Source: Actinomycetota bacterium (GTDB lineage: Bacteria > Actinomycetota > Actinomycetes > Mycobacteriales > HKI-0501). From it: a DNA stretch of 33,155 nt. The notes below the pieces were generated by a model, which made no database searches, was not told where the DNA came from, and saw only the letters and a list, made by a program, of their open reading frames with translations. Below are positions 22,221 to 29,718 of this stretch, one piece after another (position 1 is the first letter of the stretch; each line of letters starts with the position of its first letter). The stretch spans positions 1-33,155 of the forward strand of contig JAVEDU010000069.1 of the NCBI GenBank assembly GCA_030840805.1, written 5' to 3'. The position numbers were made by a program, and so were the translations under genes.

Positions 22221-22691
22221 ATGACGTACGCGGGGGACGGTGAGCGCACCGGGGTGCTGATCCCGCGCGTGGCGCAGCAGGACCTGGAGGTCGGGTCGAT
22301 GACCGCCACGATCGTCGCGTCGATGCGGCAGACCGGCGGGCGGTACAGCCTGTACCGGCTCGACCTCGCCCCGAACGGTGGCGGGGCGAGGCCCCATTTC
22401 CACCGCGGCTTCGCCGAGTCCTTCCAGGTTCTGGCCGGCATCGTGCAGTTGTACGACGGCACGGACTGGGTGAACGCCGGCGACGGTGATCACCTGTACG
22501 TGCCCGAGGGCGGGATCCACGGGTTCCGCAACGCGCGGCCCGAGCCGGTGTCGATGCTGATGATGAGCATCCCGGGGGCGCCGCGGGAGGACTACTTCGG
22601 CGAGCTGAAGCGGGTGGCCGACGGCGGCGCCGAGCCGAGCCCGCAGGAGTGGACCGAGCTGTACGCGCGGCACGACCAGTACATGGTGTGA
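22221..22691 (+). CDS. Cupin-domain protein
   Basis: 156 aa from ATG 22221, five bases after the VOC stop; the ribosome site is weak (CCGAG), so translation probably depends on coupling. A single cupin barrel: motif 1 [16 protein letters not shown] with His59, His61 and Glu66; motif 2 [16 protein letters not shown] with His100. All four metal ligands are present, which suggests an Fe or Mn enzyme, such as a quercetinase-like dioxygenase or an isomerase. It is the last gene of the yceI arm. With two pirins and a VOC protein the unit encodes four metal-dependent barrel proteins. A weak hairpin (22706-22726) follows. Confidence 0.88.
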   Translation: MTYAGDGERTGVLIPRVAQQDLEVGSMTATIVASMRQTGGRYSLYRLDLAPNGGGARPHFHRGFAESFQVLAGIVQLYDGTDWVNAGDGDHLYVPEGGIHGFRNARPEPVSMLMMSIPGAPREDYFGELKRVADGGAEPSPQEWTELYARHDQYMV

Positions 22692-22705
22692 CCTCCGTCC
22701 GTTAG

Positions 22706-22726
22706 TCCGATTCGGCTGTTCGGACG
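22706..22726. terminator. Weak hairpin after the cupin gene
   Basis: GTCCGA, a nine-base loop, then TCGGAC. It is only a 6-bp stem with no T-run, so termination is uncertain. It also lies just upstream of the cold-shock promoter. Confidence 0.35.
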
Positions 22727-22745
22727 ATGGCGCGCCGATGTGTGG

Positions 22746-22751
22746 TACAGT
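22746..22751 (+). promoter_or_regulatory. -10 box of the cold-shock gene
   Basis: TACAGT preceded by TGTGG, about 170 bases before the ATG at 22921. No strong -35 box is seen. It gives a long leader, as usual for csp genes. Confidence 0.4.
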
Positions 22752-22786
22752 TTCCGTGTTGCAGTTGCATTCCTCGAACGTGTTGT

Positions 22787-22821
22787 TACGCCCGTGGGAG
22801 TCTGACCGCGGGCGTATTTTT
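22787..22821 (+). promoter_or_regulatory. Terminator-like hairpin with T-run in the csp leader
   Basis: TACGCCCG (22787-22794) pairs perfectly with CGGGCGTA (22809-22816); two more G-C pairs can form inside the 14-nt loop after one mismatch. ATTTTTG follows at once. This is the shape of an intrinsic terminator, yet it lies about 100 bases before the cold-shock start codon, so it may attenuate or stabilise the leader. Confidence 0.6.
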
Positions 22822-22880
22822 GTGTTCGGGAGAGTTTCCTGGCCTCAGATGACGTTCGTGTCGCAACCCGGGGGATCCGC

Positions 22881-22902
22881 GCTGTGCGGCCCTCGGCACA
22901 GC
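22881..22902 (+). promoter_or_regulatory. Hairpin next to the csp ribosome site
   Basis: GCTGTGC (22881-22887), 8-nt loop, GCACAGC (22896-22902), ending six bases before AAGGAG (22909-22914). It could influence ribosome access with temperature. Confidence 0.5.
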
Positions 22903-22920
22903 TCCACGAAGGAGAAGCAC

Positions 22921-23124
22921 ATGGTTCAGGGCAGCGTGAAGTGGTTCAACGGCGAGAAGGGCTTCGGCTTCATCGCTCCGGACGGCGGCGGCGCGGACGT
23001 TTTCGTCCACTACTCGGCGATCGCGGCCGACGGCTACCGCAGCCTCGATGAGAACCAGCGGGTGGAGTTCGACACCACGCAGGGCCAGAAGGGCCCGCAG
23101 GCGGAGAACGTTCGCCCCATCTGA
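22921..23124 (+). CDS. Cold-shock-domain protein
   Basis: 67 aa from ATG 22921 with AAGGAG six bases upstream. It is a full cold-shock domain: [20 protein letters not shown] contains RNP1 (KGFGFI) and VFVHYSAI is RNP2. It binds single-stranded RNA/DNA and acts as an RNA chaperone. The length is normal for CspA-like proteins of actinomycetes. A long structured leader and a 16-bp terminator frame it as a single-gene unit. I give no symbol because several csp paralogues usually exist per genome. Confidence 0.96.
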   Translation: MVQGSVKWFNGEKGFGFIAPDGGGADVFVHYSAIAADGYRSLDENQRVEFDTTQGQKGPQAENVRPI

Positions 23125-23140
23125 TTCACCCAGCACCACA

Positions 23141-23176
23141 CCGACGGCCCCCGCTCTCCGGAGCGGGGGCCGTCGG
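23141..23176. terminator. Perfect 16-bp terminator after the csp gene
   Basis: CCGACGGCCCCCGCTC, loop TCCG, then its exact complement, followed by CCTTTCT. Confidence 0.88.
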
Positions 23177-23399
23177 CCTTTCTGCCGCCGGTCGAAGCGG
23201 TGCGGGTCGGGGCGTGGTGCCCGGACTGGATCGTCCGGCGACCGGCATGCCCATCGCGGAGGCGTTGGCGGCCGCACCCGGAGCGCCCGGCGCCCGTGCG
23301 ACACTGAGCCCCGGTTCGGCTCCGGCCGGGCCACCTGCGAGCCATTCGCGAGCCGGGCGGGCCGATGTCGTCCAGGCGAGCGGGTGTCTCCGCGGGTCA

Positions 23400-23486
23400 G
23401 GAGGGCTCGCCTAGTGGCCGATGGCGGCGGTCTTGAAAACCGCTAGGGGTGCAAGCTCCTCGAGGGTTCGAATCCCTCGCCCTCCG
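23400..23486 (+). tRNA. tRNA-Ser (anticodon UGA)
   Basis: 87 nt. Acceptor GGAGGGC pairs with GCCCTCC, discriminator G. The anticodon arm GCGGT-CTTGAAA-ACCGC holds TGA at 23434-23436, reading UCA and other UCN serine codons. A long variable arm, typical of tRNA-Ser, precedes the T arm GAGGGTTCGAATCCCTC. No CCA is encoded. The 220 bp between the csp terminator and this tRNA hold no gene or feature I can support. Confidence 0.97.
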
Positions 23487-23635
23487 CTCCGACCAGCTCC
23501 GCAACGTCGATGAGCTGCGCAGCCGCCGGGGCCGCTGCGACGATCGGTGCGGGCCGGGCGGTGGAGTTCCGTGCATGGTCGGCCGTCGCCGGGGTAGCTC
23601 TCCCGAGCGGGCAGCAGACCCAGCGGAGGAGTCGA

Positions 23636-25156
23636 GTGGACACCGGCCGGATCAGGAACGCCGAACTCGCGAGCCGGGTCACCTCCCCCGAGGAGGCCGC
23701 CGCGATGATCCCGGCCGGCGCGAACGTCGGCATGAGCGGCTTCACCGGCGCCGGCTATCCCAAGGTCGTGCCCGGCGCGCTCGCCGAGCGGATCGCGAAG
23801 ATCAACGCGGGTGGCGGAGCGCCCTTCAAGGTGAACGTGTGGACCGGCGCGTCCACGGCTCCCGAGCTGGACGGCGCGCTCGCCGCGGCGGACGGGATCG
23901 ACCTGCGACTGCCGTACCAGTCGGACCCGGTGACCCGGGAGAAGATCAACTCCGGTCAGATGCAGTACACCGACGTCCACCTGTCGCATGTCGCCCAGAT
24001 GGCGTGGGAGGGCTTCTTCGGAGATCTCGACGTCGCGATCGTCGAGGTCTCCGGGATCACCGAGGACGGCAGGCTGATCCCGTCGTCCTCGGTCGGCAAC
24101 AACAAGACGTGGCTGGACCGCGCCGACAAGGTCATCCTCGAGGTCAACAGCTGGCAGAGCCCCGACCTGGAGGGCATGCACGACATCTACTACGGCACCG
24201 CGCTGCCGCCGGAACGACGCCCCGTCCCGATCATGGCGCCCGCGGACCGGATCGGGCAGCCGTACTTCGACGTGGACCCGGACAAGGTCGTCGCGATCGT
24301 CGAGACGCACGCCCCGGACCGGAACACCCCGTTCAAGGAGCCGGACGACGTGTCCCGGGCGATCGCCGGGCACGTGCTGGACTTCTTCGCCGCCGAGGTG
24401 CGCCGGGGCCGGATCCCCGCGAACCTCCTGCCGCTGCAGTCCGGCGTCGGCAACGTGGCGAACGCGGTCCTCGCCGGCCTCGTGGACGGGCCGTTCGAGC
24501 ACCTCACCGCGTACACCGAGGTGATCCAGGACGGCATGCTGGACCTGATCGAGTCGGGAAAGCTGGACATGGCGTCGGCGACGGCGTTCTCCCTCAGCCC
24601 CGCCGCGATCGAACGGCTGACCGCGGACCTGGAGCAGTTCCGCGACCGGATCCTGCTGCGCCCCCAGGAGATCAGCAACCACCCCGAGGTGATCCGGCGG
24701 CTCGGCGTGATCGCGATGAACGGGTTCATCGAGGCCGACATCTACGGCCACGTGAACAGCACCCACCTGATGGGCACGCGCATCCAGAACGGGATCGGCG
24801 GCTCCGGCGACTTCGCCCGCAACGGGTACGTCTCGATCTTCGTCAGCCCCGCCGTCGCCAAGGGCGGGGCGATCTCCAGCATCGTGCCGATGGTGTCCCA
24901 TGTGGACCACACCGAGCACGACGTGGACGTGATCGTCACCGAGCACGGCATCGCGGATCTCCGCGGGCTGTCGCCGACGCGGCGCGCCCGGCAGATCATC
25001 GCCCACTGCGCGGCTCCGGAGTACCGGGCCGCGCTGGGGGACTACCTCGACCGGGCGCTGGCGTCCGGCCGGGGCGCGCACACGCCGCACCTGCTGGAGG
25101 AGGCGCTGGACTGGCACACCCGGTACCTCCGGGACGGCACGATGCGCCTGAGCTGA
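23636..25156 (+). CDS. Acetyl-CoA hydrolase / succinyl-CoA:acetate CoA-transferase
   Basis: 506 aa from GTG 23636 (GGAGG six bases upstream); the upstream frame back to the tRNA is Ala-rich and not protein-like. The family is that of AarC/Cat1: SPEEAAAMIPAGANVGMSGFTGAGYPK near the start, GVGNVANAVLAGL, the catalytic Glu295 in YTEVIQDG (cf. Glu294 of AarC), GGSGDFARNGY and VTEHGIADLRGLSP. It moves CoA between succinyl-CoA and acetate (or similar acids) via a glutamyl-CoA thioester, in acetate or propionate metabolism. It is followed by remnants of a transporter and an aspartase, so it may be the intact survivor of a C4-acid cluster (inference). Confidence 0.93.
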   Translation: MDTGRIRNAELASRVTSPEEAAAMIPAGANVGMSGFTGAGYPKVVPGALAERIAKINAGGGAPFKVNVWTGASTAPELDGALAAADGIDLRLPYQSDPVTREKINSGQMQYTDVHLSHVAQMAWEGFFGDLDVAIVEVSGITEDGRLIPSSSVGNNKTWLDRADKVILEVNSWQSPDLEGMHDIYYGTALPPERRPVPIMAPADRIGQPYFDVDPDKVVAIVETHAPDRNTPFKEPDDVSRAIAGHVLDFFAAEVRRGRIPANLLPLQSGVGNVANAVLAGLVDGPFEHLTAYTEVIQDGMLDLIESGKLDMASATAFSLSPAAIERLTADLEQFRDRILLRPQEISNHPEVIRRLGVIAMNGFIEADIYGHVNSTHLMGTRIQNGIGGSGDFARNGYVSIFVSPAVAKGGAISSIVPMVSHVDHTEHDVDVIVTEHGIADLRGLSPTRRARQIIAHCAAPEYRAALGDYLDRALASGRGAHTPHLLEEALDWHTRYLRDGTMRLS

Positions 25157-25205
25157 CTCGGCCGCCCAGCTCGGAGCTCACCGACATCGCGGTGAACTTC
25201 GTCAA

Positions 25206-25981
25206 GGACTCGATCGTTCTCGTCGGTCGGCGGGACGCTGGCGGCGTTCGCGACGTGCGCGGTCGGGTTCGTCGCCCGCCCGGTCGGCGGCATGATCGGC
25301 CGCAAGGCCATGCTCGTGGGCACGCTGCTGGCGAGGGGCCACCTCGTCCTGGTCTGCGCCCTGTCGTACATGACCGAGGTGCTCGAGTTCACGCGCAACG
25401 ACACGCTCGTCGCCCTGGTCTGCGCATCGGTCCTCCGGCTTGCTGCGCTCGCCCCGGCGGGACGGCTCTCGGACCGCTTCGGCCGCCGCGAGGTGCTCAT
25501 GTTCGGTACGGCCGCGATGGCGTGTGGTCGGCGCTGTTCTTCCCGCTGATGATTGTCGGCACCCTGCCCATGGCGCTCGTCGCGCTGGGCGGCATGGCGC
25601 TGACGCTGGGTATCTCGTACGGCCCGCAGGCGGCGCTGTTCGCCGAGATGCTCCGCACCGGCGTGCGGTACAGCGGGGCGTCGCTGGGCTACCAGCTCGG
25701 GGGCGACCTTCGGTGGCGGGCTCGCGCCGTTCATCGCCACCGCGCTGTACGCCTCCAACACGTCGTCGTTCTCGGTCGGCGCCGACATGGTGCTCGTCTC
25801 GATCATCAGCCTGGTGAGTGTCGCGCTGATCGCCGAGACGTACCGCCGCGACGTGGCCGAGGTCGGGAGCGAGCAACAGCTCGGCCGGGGCACGGGCGCC
25901 AACGGCGTCGCCGGTGCCCCGGCCGGTCCACCGCACGGAAAGACACGGCGTGACAAGGATCGAGCACGACCTGCTCGGTGA
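25206..25981 (+). pseudogene. Decayed MHS-type MFS transporter (metabolite:H+ symporter)
   Basis: Three reading-frame pieces align in order to an MHS transporter. Piece 1, up to about 25520, has GTLAAFATCAVGFVARPVGG then GRKAMLV, and jumps straight to HLVLVCALSYMTEVL and RLSDRFGRREVLMFGTAAMA. In normal relatives these parts are separated by several helices, so an internal deletion is present. Piece 2, in another frame, runs ALFFPLMIVGTLPMALVALG to GPQAALFAEMLRTGVRYSGA and SLGYQL. Piece 3 returns to the first frame after about 25710: GGGLAPFIATALYASNTSSF to IAETYRRDVAEV. Two compensating frameshifts plus a deletion, and no start, mean no functional protein. Parent families carry dicarboxylates, shikimate or osmolytes. 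Confidence 0.8.
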
Positions 25982-26219
25982 CCGGAAGTTCCCGCGGACG
26001 CGTACTACGGCGTCCACACGGCGCGGGCCGTCGAGAACTTCCGCATCAGCGGCCGCGCAGGCGACCGCGATCGCACAGGACTCGCTCCGCAGCGGGGTCA
26101 GCGTGGACGACCTCGTGCTCGCGAGTGGGGTGCTCACCCGCGAGCGCCCCGACACGATCCTGCGTCCGGAGCTGGGCACCTCGGCCGGCGGGGAGCTCCT
26201 GGGTCCGCCGGCCTCCTAG
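25950..26219 (+). pseudogene. Aspartate ammonia-lyase remnant
   Basis: GTG 25950 (GGAAAG seven bases upstream) opens TRIEHDLLGDRK, the start of an aspartase. A one-base loss near 25985-25990 shifts the frame; in the next frame PADAYYGVHTARAVENFRIS continues the family N-terminus. Then the sequence jumps into a third frame with ATAIAQDSLRSGVSVDDLVL and ASGVLTRER, DTILRPELGTSAG, the C-terminal end of aspartases. Roughly the middle 350-400 residues, including the catalytic loop, are gone. It lies directly after the transporter remnant and overlaps the convergent monooxygenase by four bases. Confidence 0.8.
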
Positions 26220-26551
26220 GAACCCTTGCCGGTGGAGCCACCCGCGACCTCGAAGGACCACAACTCGCTGGAGATCCCGACCGGCTTGGGGGCCGGCTCG
26301 CCGGCGCGCTCGGCCTCGGAGCGGTGCCCCTCGCCGAACGCCCGGGAGTGCGTCCAGGCGTTGAACGCGTCCTCGTCCCGCCAGCGGGTCAGGACGAGCC
26401 ACGTCGTGCGGTCGTCGGTCGGCTTCAGCAGCTCGAAACCCTCGAAACCGTCCGATCCGTCGACGGCGCCCGCCCGGGCGGCGAACCGCCGTGCGAGCTC
26501 GTCGCCGCTGTCCGGTGCCACGGTGATCGCATTGATCTTGATGATGCTCAT
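26216..26551 (-). CDS. Antibiotic-biosynthesis-monooxygenase-fold protein, MhuD/IsdG-like
   Basis: 111 aa from ATG 26551. It is a dimeric alpha-beta barrel protein: MSIIKINAITVAPDSGDELARRF, GFEGFELLKP, WLVLTRWRDEDAFNAWTHSRAF. Asn7, Trp66 and a His at 76 fall where MhuD of Mycobacterium tuberculosis has Asn7, Trp66 and the haem ligand His75, so a haem-degrading (IsdG-type) enzyme is plausible. The overall spacing is very close to MhuD (family knowledge, by eye). The ribosome site is weak. No iron-uptake gene lies nearby. It ends on the aspartase remnant (CTAG overlap), and the SDR gene upstream on the same strand ends 22 bp before it. Confidence 0.85.
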   Translation of the reverse strand: MSIIKINAITVAPDSGDELARRFAARAGAVDGSDGFEGFELLKPTDDRTTWLVLTRWRDEDAFNAWTHSRAFGEGHRSEAERAGEPAPKPVGISSELWSFEVAGGSTGKGS

Positions 26552-26573
26552 GCGTCCATCGTGCCAGCAGTTC

Positions 26574-27332
26574 TCAGAGCTGCACCCCGCGCGTCAGGGC
26601 GCCGTCGACCAACATGTTCGCGCCGCTCGTGAAGCTCGACGCGGGGCTCGCGAGGAACACGATCGACCGCGCCATCTCCTGCGGAGTGCCCATCCGGCCG
26701 GTCGGGTTCAGCCCGAGCGCCAGCTCGTACAGCTCCGGGTTGCCGGTCTGGATGCCCGCCCAGACGCCGCCCTCGAAGTACGTGTTCCCCGGGGACATGC
26801 TGTTCGCCCGGATGCCCTTCGGCGCGAGCTGGTTCGCGAGCCCCTGGGTGTAGTGGGCGATCGCGGCCTTGGCGGTGCCGTACGGCCCGGCGGCGAAGTC
26901 GATCTCCCGGCCGGAGACGCTGGAGATCGTGACGATCGACGCGTGGGAGCTGGCCTCCAGGTGCGGCAGGGCGGCGTTCACCAGCCCGACCGTTCCCATC
27001 AGGTCCACGCGCAGCGACTCGGCCCAGTTCTCCGGCGTGTCCGGGATCGCGAGCGCGCTCACGTTCGAGACCACGATGTCGATCCCGCCGAGCCGCTCGG
27101 CGGCCTGCTCCACCCAGGTGGCGAGCCCGGCCGGGTCCCCGACGTCGACCGACGTGCCCGCGACGGTGCCGCGGGAGGCGAGCTCCTTCTCGAGGGCTTC
27201 GACCGCGGCGGCGTCCCGGGCACAGAAGGCGACCGACGCGCCCTCGTCGAGGAACGTCTCCACCACCGCCCGCCCGATGCCGCGGGTGCCGCCGGTGACG
27301 AGGGCCCGCAGGCCGGTGAGTCCGAGGTCCAT
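26574..27332 (-). CDS. SDR-family oxidoreductase
   Basis: 252 aa from ATG 27332 (GGGAG six bases upstream, two bases after the acetamidase stop). TGGTRGIG binds the cofactor; FCARDAAAV after strand 2 (Arg) favours NADP. The usual NNAG is replaced by SNVS (IVVSNVSAL), a variant seen in some SDRs. The active site is TISSVSG with YGTAK. The C-terminus ASPASSFTSGANMLVDGALTRG is typical of classical SDRs (relatives of FabG). It is the third gene of a leftward operon with the hydroxyacid oxidase and acetamidase. It probably reduces or oxidises a carbonyl intermediate in that pathway. Confidence 0.9.
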   Translation of the reverse strand: MDLGLTGLRALVTGGTRGIGRAVVETFLDEGASVAFCARDAAAVEALEKELASRGTVAGTSVDVGDPAGLATWVEQAAERLGGIDIVVSNVSALAIPDTPENWAESLRVDLMGTVGLVNAALPHLEASSHASIVTISSVSGREIDFAAGPYGTAKAAIAHYTQGLANQLAPKGIRANSMSPGNTYFEGGVWAGIQTGNPELYELALGLNPTGRMGTPQEMARSIVFLASPASSFTSGANMLVDGALTRGVQL

Positions 27333-27334
27333 GG

Positions 27335-28342
27335 TCAGCTCCCGTTGAGTTCGGCGGCGCGCCCGCGCAGTTCGCGGTGCATCCCCCCGAAGGCGTCGGC
27401 TGCGGGCAGCAGCGCCTTCGGGGCCTTGATGACGGAGGTGTAGTTCGCGTCCACCACGTTGGCGATCGGCGCCTTCACGATCTGGGACAGCAGCTGGTAC
27501 GCGTCCATCCGGTCGAACCCGTACAGCTCGCCGAACCACCGGACCATCTCCACCTGCGCCACCCGCCAGGCGTCCTCCAGCGGACGGCTGGAGCCGACGG
27601 TGATCCAGTGGTCGTCGTTCTCCAGCCGGGGCCACGCCGGGGCCGCGCCCTTGACCAGCTCCACGATCAGGGTGGTCGTCATGGCCCCCTCGACGGCGGT
27701 GCCACAGGCCTCCCCCTCGCCCTGCCGGTAGTGCCCGTCACCGACCGAGAACAGGGCGCCCTCGACGTTGACGCCGAGGAAGCACGTGGTCCCGGCGCGC
27801 ATCTCCGGCGTGTCCATGTTCCCGCCGAAGCGTTCGGGCACCAGGGAGCTGCGCACCTCGCCCCCGGCAGGCGCGACCCCCACGGTGCCGAGCATGGGCT
27901 CCAGCGGGAGCTCGATCCGGTGGTTGCTGTGCCGGGCCTCGAACGCCACGGTGCGCGCCGCCCGGTCCAGGTGGTAGATCCACGTCATGTCCGGCAGTGC
28001 GTCCTGCAGGGTCGCGGTGACGCCCGTGCCGGTCAGGCCGCCGAAGAACGGGATGGCCGCGGACGCCCCCCAGTCGCGGGCGGGCTCCAGGTCGACGAAG
28101 TGGATCGCCAGCGCGTCACCGGGCTCCGCGCCCTCGACGTAGAACGGTCCGGTCTGCGGGTTGACGTACCGAAGGTCCACCTTCTCGCTGGACAGGTCGG
28201 TGTTGCTCCGCAGCGCGCCACCGAAGGCGTCGTCGGACCACAGCTTCAGCGCGGTGCCCGGCTTGACCTTCCGGATCGGCGCCGCGCCTCCGAACGTGAA
28301 CGCGTACTCCTCGAACGTCGGGCTGAACTCGATCAGGTCCAT
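27335..28342 (-). CDS. Acetamidase/formamidase-family protein
   Basis: 335 aa from ATG 28342; GTG 28369 would add nine residues. There is no ribosome site, but TAGACT eight bases upstream could start a leaderless message inside the operon. Family traits (FmdA/AmdA): GPFYVEGAEPGDALAIHFVDLEP, HSNHRIELPLEPMLGTVGVAP, FGGNMDTPEMRAGTTCFLGVNVEGALFSVGDGHYRQGEGEACGTAVE. These zinc-type amidases release ammonia from short amides. It lies between the hydroxyacid oxidase (33-bp gap) and the SDR (2-bp gap). The substrate may be larger than formamide given this company (inference). Confidence 0.92.
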   Translation of the reverse strand: MDLIEFSPTFEEYAFTFGGAAPIRKVKPGTALKLWSDDAFGGALRSNTDLSSEKVDLRYVNPQTGPFYVEGAEPGDALAIHFVDLEPARDWGASAAIPFFGGLTGTGVTATLQDALPDMTWIYHLDRAARTVAFEARHSNHRIELPLEPMLGTVGVAPAGGEVRSSLVPERFGGNMDTPEMRAGTTCFLGVNVEGALFSVGDGHYRQGEGEACGTAVEGAMTTTLIVELVKGAAPAWPRLENDDHWITVGSSRPLEDAWRVAQVEMVRWFGELYGFDRMDAYQLLSQIVKAPIANVVDANYTSVIKAPKALLPAADAFGGMHRELRGRAAELNGS

Positions 28343-28375
28343 GGCGGCGGAGTCTAGATCCCCGGTCACCGTTTC

Positions 28376-29590
28376 TCAGGCCCTCAGCCGAACCCGGTCG
28401 GCCGTCAGCTCGGCCACCGAGGTGACCCCGACCAGCTGCATCGTCCGCCGGAGCTCGGCCGCGAGGATGTCGGTGGCACGCTGAACGCCGCGCTCGCCGC
28501 CGGCCATCAGCCCGTACAGGTACGCCCGGCCGACGAGGCAGCCCCGCGCGCCGAGCCCGACCGCCGCGGCCACGTCGGCCCCGTCCAGGATGCCGCCGTC
28601 GACGTACACCTCCGCGCGGTCGCCCACCGCCGCCGACACCGCCCCGAGCTGCTCCAGCGGCGTCGGTGCGCGGTCGAGCTGCCGTCCGCCGTGGTTGGAC
28701 ACCACGACCGCGTCCGCCCCGGCGTCGACCACGGCGAGCGCGTCGGCGGCCGTCTGGACGCCCTTGACGACCAGGGCCCCGGGCCAGGCATCCCGGAGCC
28801 ACCGCACGTCGGCGATCGTGGCGGCCGGGTCGAACATCTGGTTCACCAGCTCGGCGACCGTGCCGTCGAAGGAGCGCAGCGACGCGAACTCCAGCGGCGC
28901 CGTGGTGAGCAGGTTGAACCACCACGCCGGGTGCGCCGCGCCGTCCAGCACCGTGCGCATCGTCAGCGCCGGCGGGATGGTCAGGCCGTTGCGGACGTCC
29001 CGCTGCCGGGCTCCGGCGACGGGCGTGTCCACGGTGAGCACCAGCGCCTCGTACCCCGCCGCCAGCGCGCGGGACACCAGGTCGCGGCTCGCCTCCCGGT
29101 CCCGCCACAGGTACAGCTGGAACCACCGCCGGGCGTCCGGCGCCGCCGCGGCCAGGTCCTCCAGCGAGGTGGTGCCCATCGTGGACAGTGCGTACGGGAT
29201 GCCGGTGCGCTGGGCCACCCGGCCGACCGCGGTCTCGCCCTCGTGGTTCATCATCCGGGTGAAGCCGGTCGGGGCGAACGCGATCGGCAGCGCCGACGGC
29301 CGGCCGAGCAGCGTCGTCGAGGTGTCCACGGTGGACACGTCGCGGAGCACGCTCGGGACGAACTCGACCCGGCTGTATGCGGCCCGCGACCGGTCGAGGC
29401 TCAGCTCCTCCCCGGCGGCGCCGTCGGTGTAGTCGAAGACCGCGCGGGGGGTGCGGCGCCGGGCGGACTCGCGGAGGTCGCGGATCGTGGCGGCGCGCGC
29501 GAGCCGCCGGTCGGTCCGGTCCCCGGGAACCTGGCGTGGCCGCAGCAGCGGTGCGAACTCGGACCAGCGGGGCAACCGGCGTTGCGTCAT
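28376..29590 (-). CDS. FMN-dependent alpha-hydroxy-acid oxidase/dehydrogenase
   Basis: 404 aa from ATG 29590 (GAGGAG nine bases upstream). It is a TIM barrel of the lactate/mandelate/glycolate oxidase family: AVFDYTDGAAGEELSLDRSR, PIAFAPTGFTRM, QLY with Tyr160, LTVDTP, Lys276 (VVKGVQ), the signature SNHGGRQLD with catalytic base His300 and Arg303, then VDGGILDGADV for FMN phosphate. It oxidises a 2-hydroxy acid to a 2-oxo acid. The membrane-binding insert of LldD-type dehydrogenases is not obvious, though the ~225-245 region is variable. It is the first gene of the leftward operon; its promoter lies in the 128-bp gap shared with the zinc-ribbon gene. Confidence 0.93.
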   Translation of the reverse strand: MTQRRLPRWSEFAPLLRPRQVPGDRTDRRLARAATIRDLRESARRRTPRAVFDYTDGAAGEELSLDRSRAAYSRVEFVPSVLRDVSTVDTSTTLLGRPSALPIAFAPTGFTRMMNHEGETAVGRVAQRTGIPYALSTMGTTSLEDLAAAAPDARRWFQLYLWRDREASRDLVSRALAAGYEALVLTVDTPVAGARQRDVRNGLTIPPALTMRTVLDGAAHPAWWFNLLTTAPLEFASLRSFDGTVAELVNQMFDPAATIADVRWLRDAWPGALVVKGVQTAADALAVVDAGADAVVVSNHGGRQLDRAPTPLEQLGAVSAAVGDRAEVYVDGGILDGADVAAAVGLGARGCLVGRAYLYGLMAGGERGVQRATDILAAELRRTMQLVGVTSVAELTADRVRLRA

Positions 29591-29718
29591 GGTGGTGGTC
29601 TCCTCGGGGTGGTGTCGACCGCGATGATGCCGGGTCGGGCGCCGCCGGGCGGCGGATCGTCACCCTTTCGTGCCGCTCGTGGGAACATCGGCACCACCGA
29701 GACACCGAGGAGCCTGCT

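Noticed and set aside
22738-22920. N-terminal extension of the cold-shock protein from an ATG at 22738
   Set aside because: The added residues come from the promoter and structured leader; the normal 67-residue protein with its own ribosome site starts at 22921.
23214-23414. Possible 66-codon ORF between the csp gene and the tRNA
   Set aside because: It runs into the tRNA, has no ribosome site and no recognisable pattern.
23411-25117. 568-codon leftward frame over the CoA transferase and the tRNA
   Set aside because: It crosses a tRNA gene and mirrors the CoA-transferase codons; no protein pattern.
23462-26219. Integration site (att) at the tRNA-Ser 3' end
   Set aside because: I looked for a second copy of the T-arm/acceptor sequence downstream and found none; no integrase is present. 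The pseudogenes next to the tRNA are better explained by deletion.
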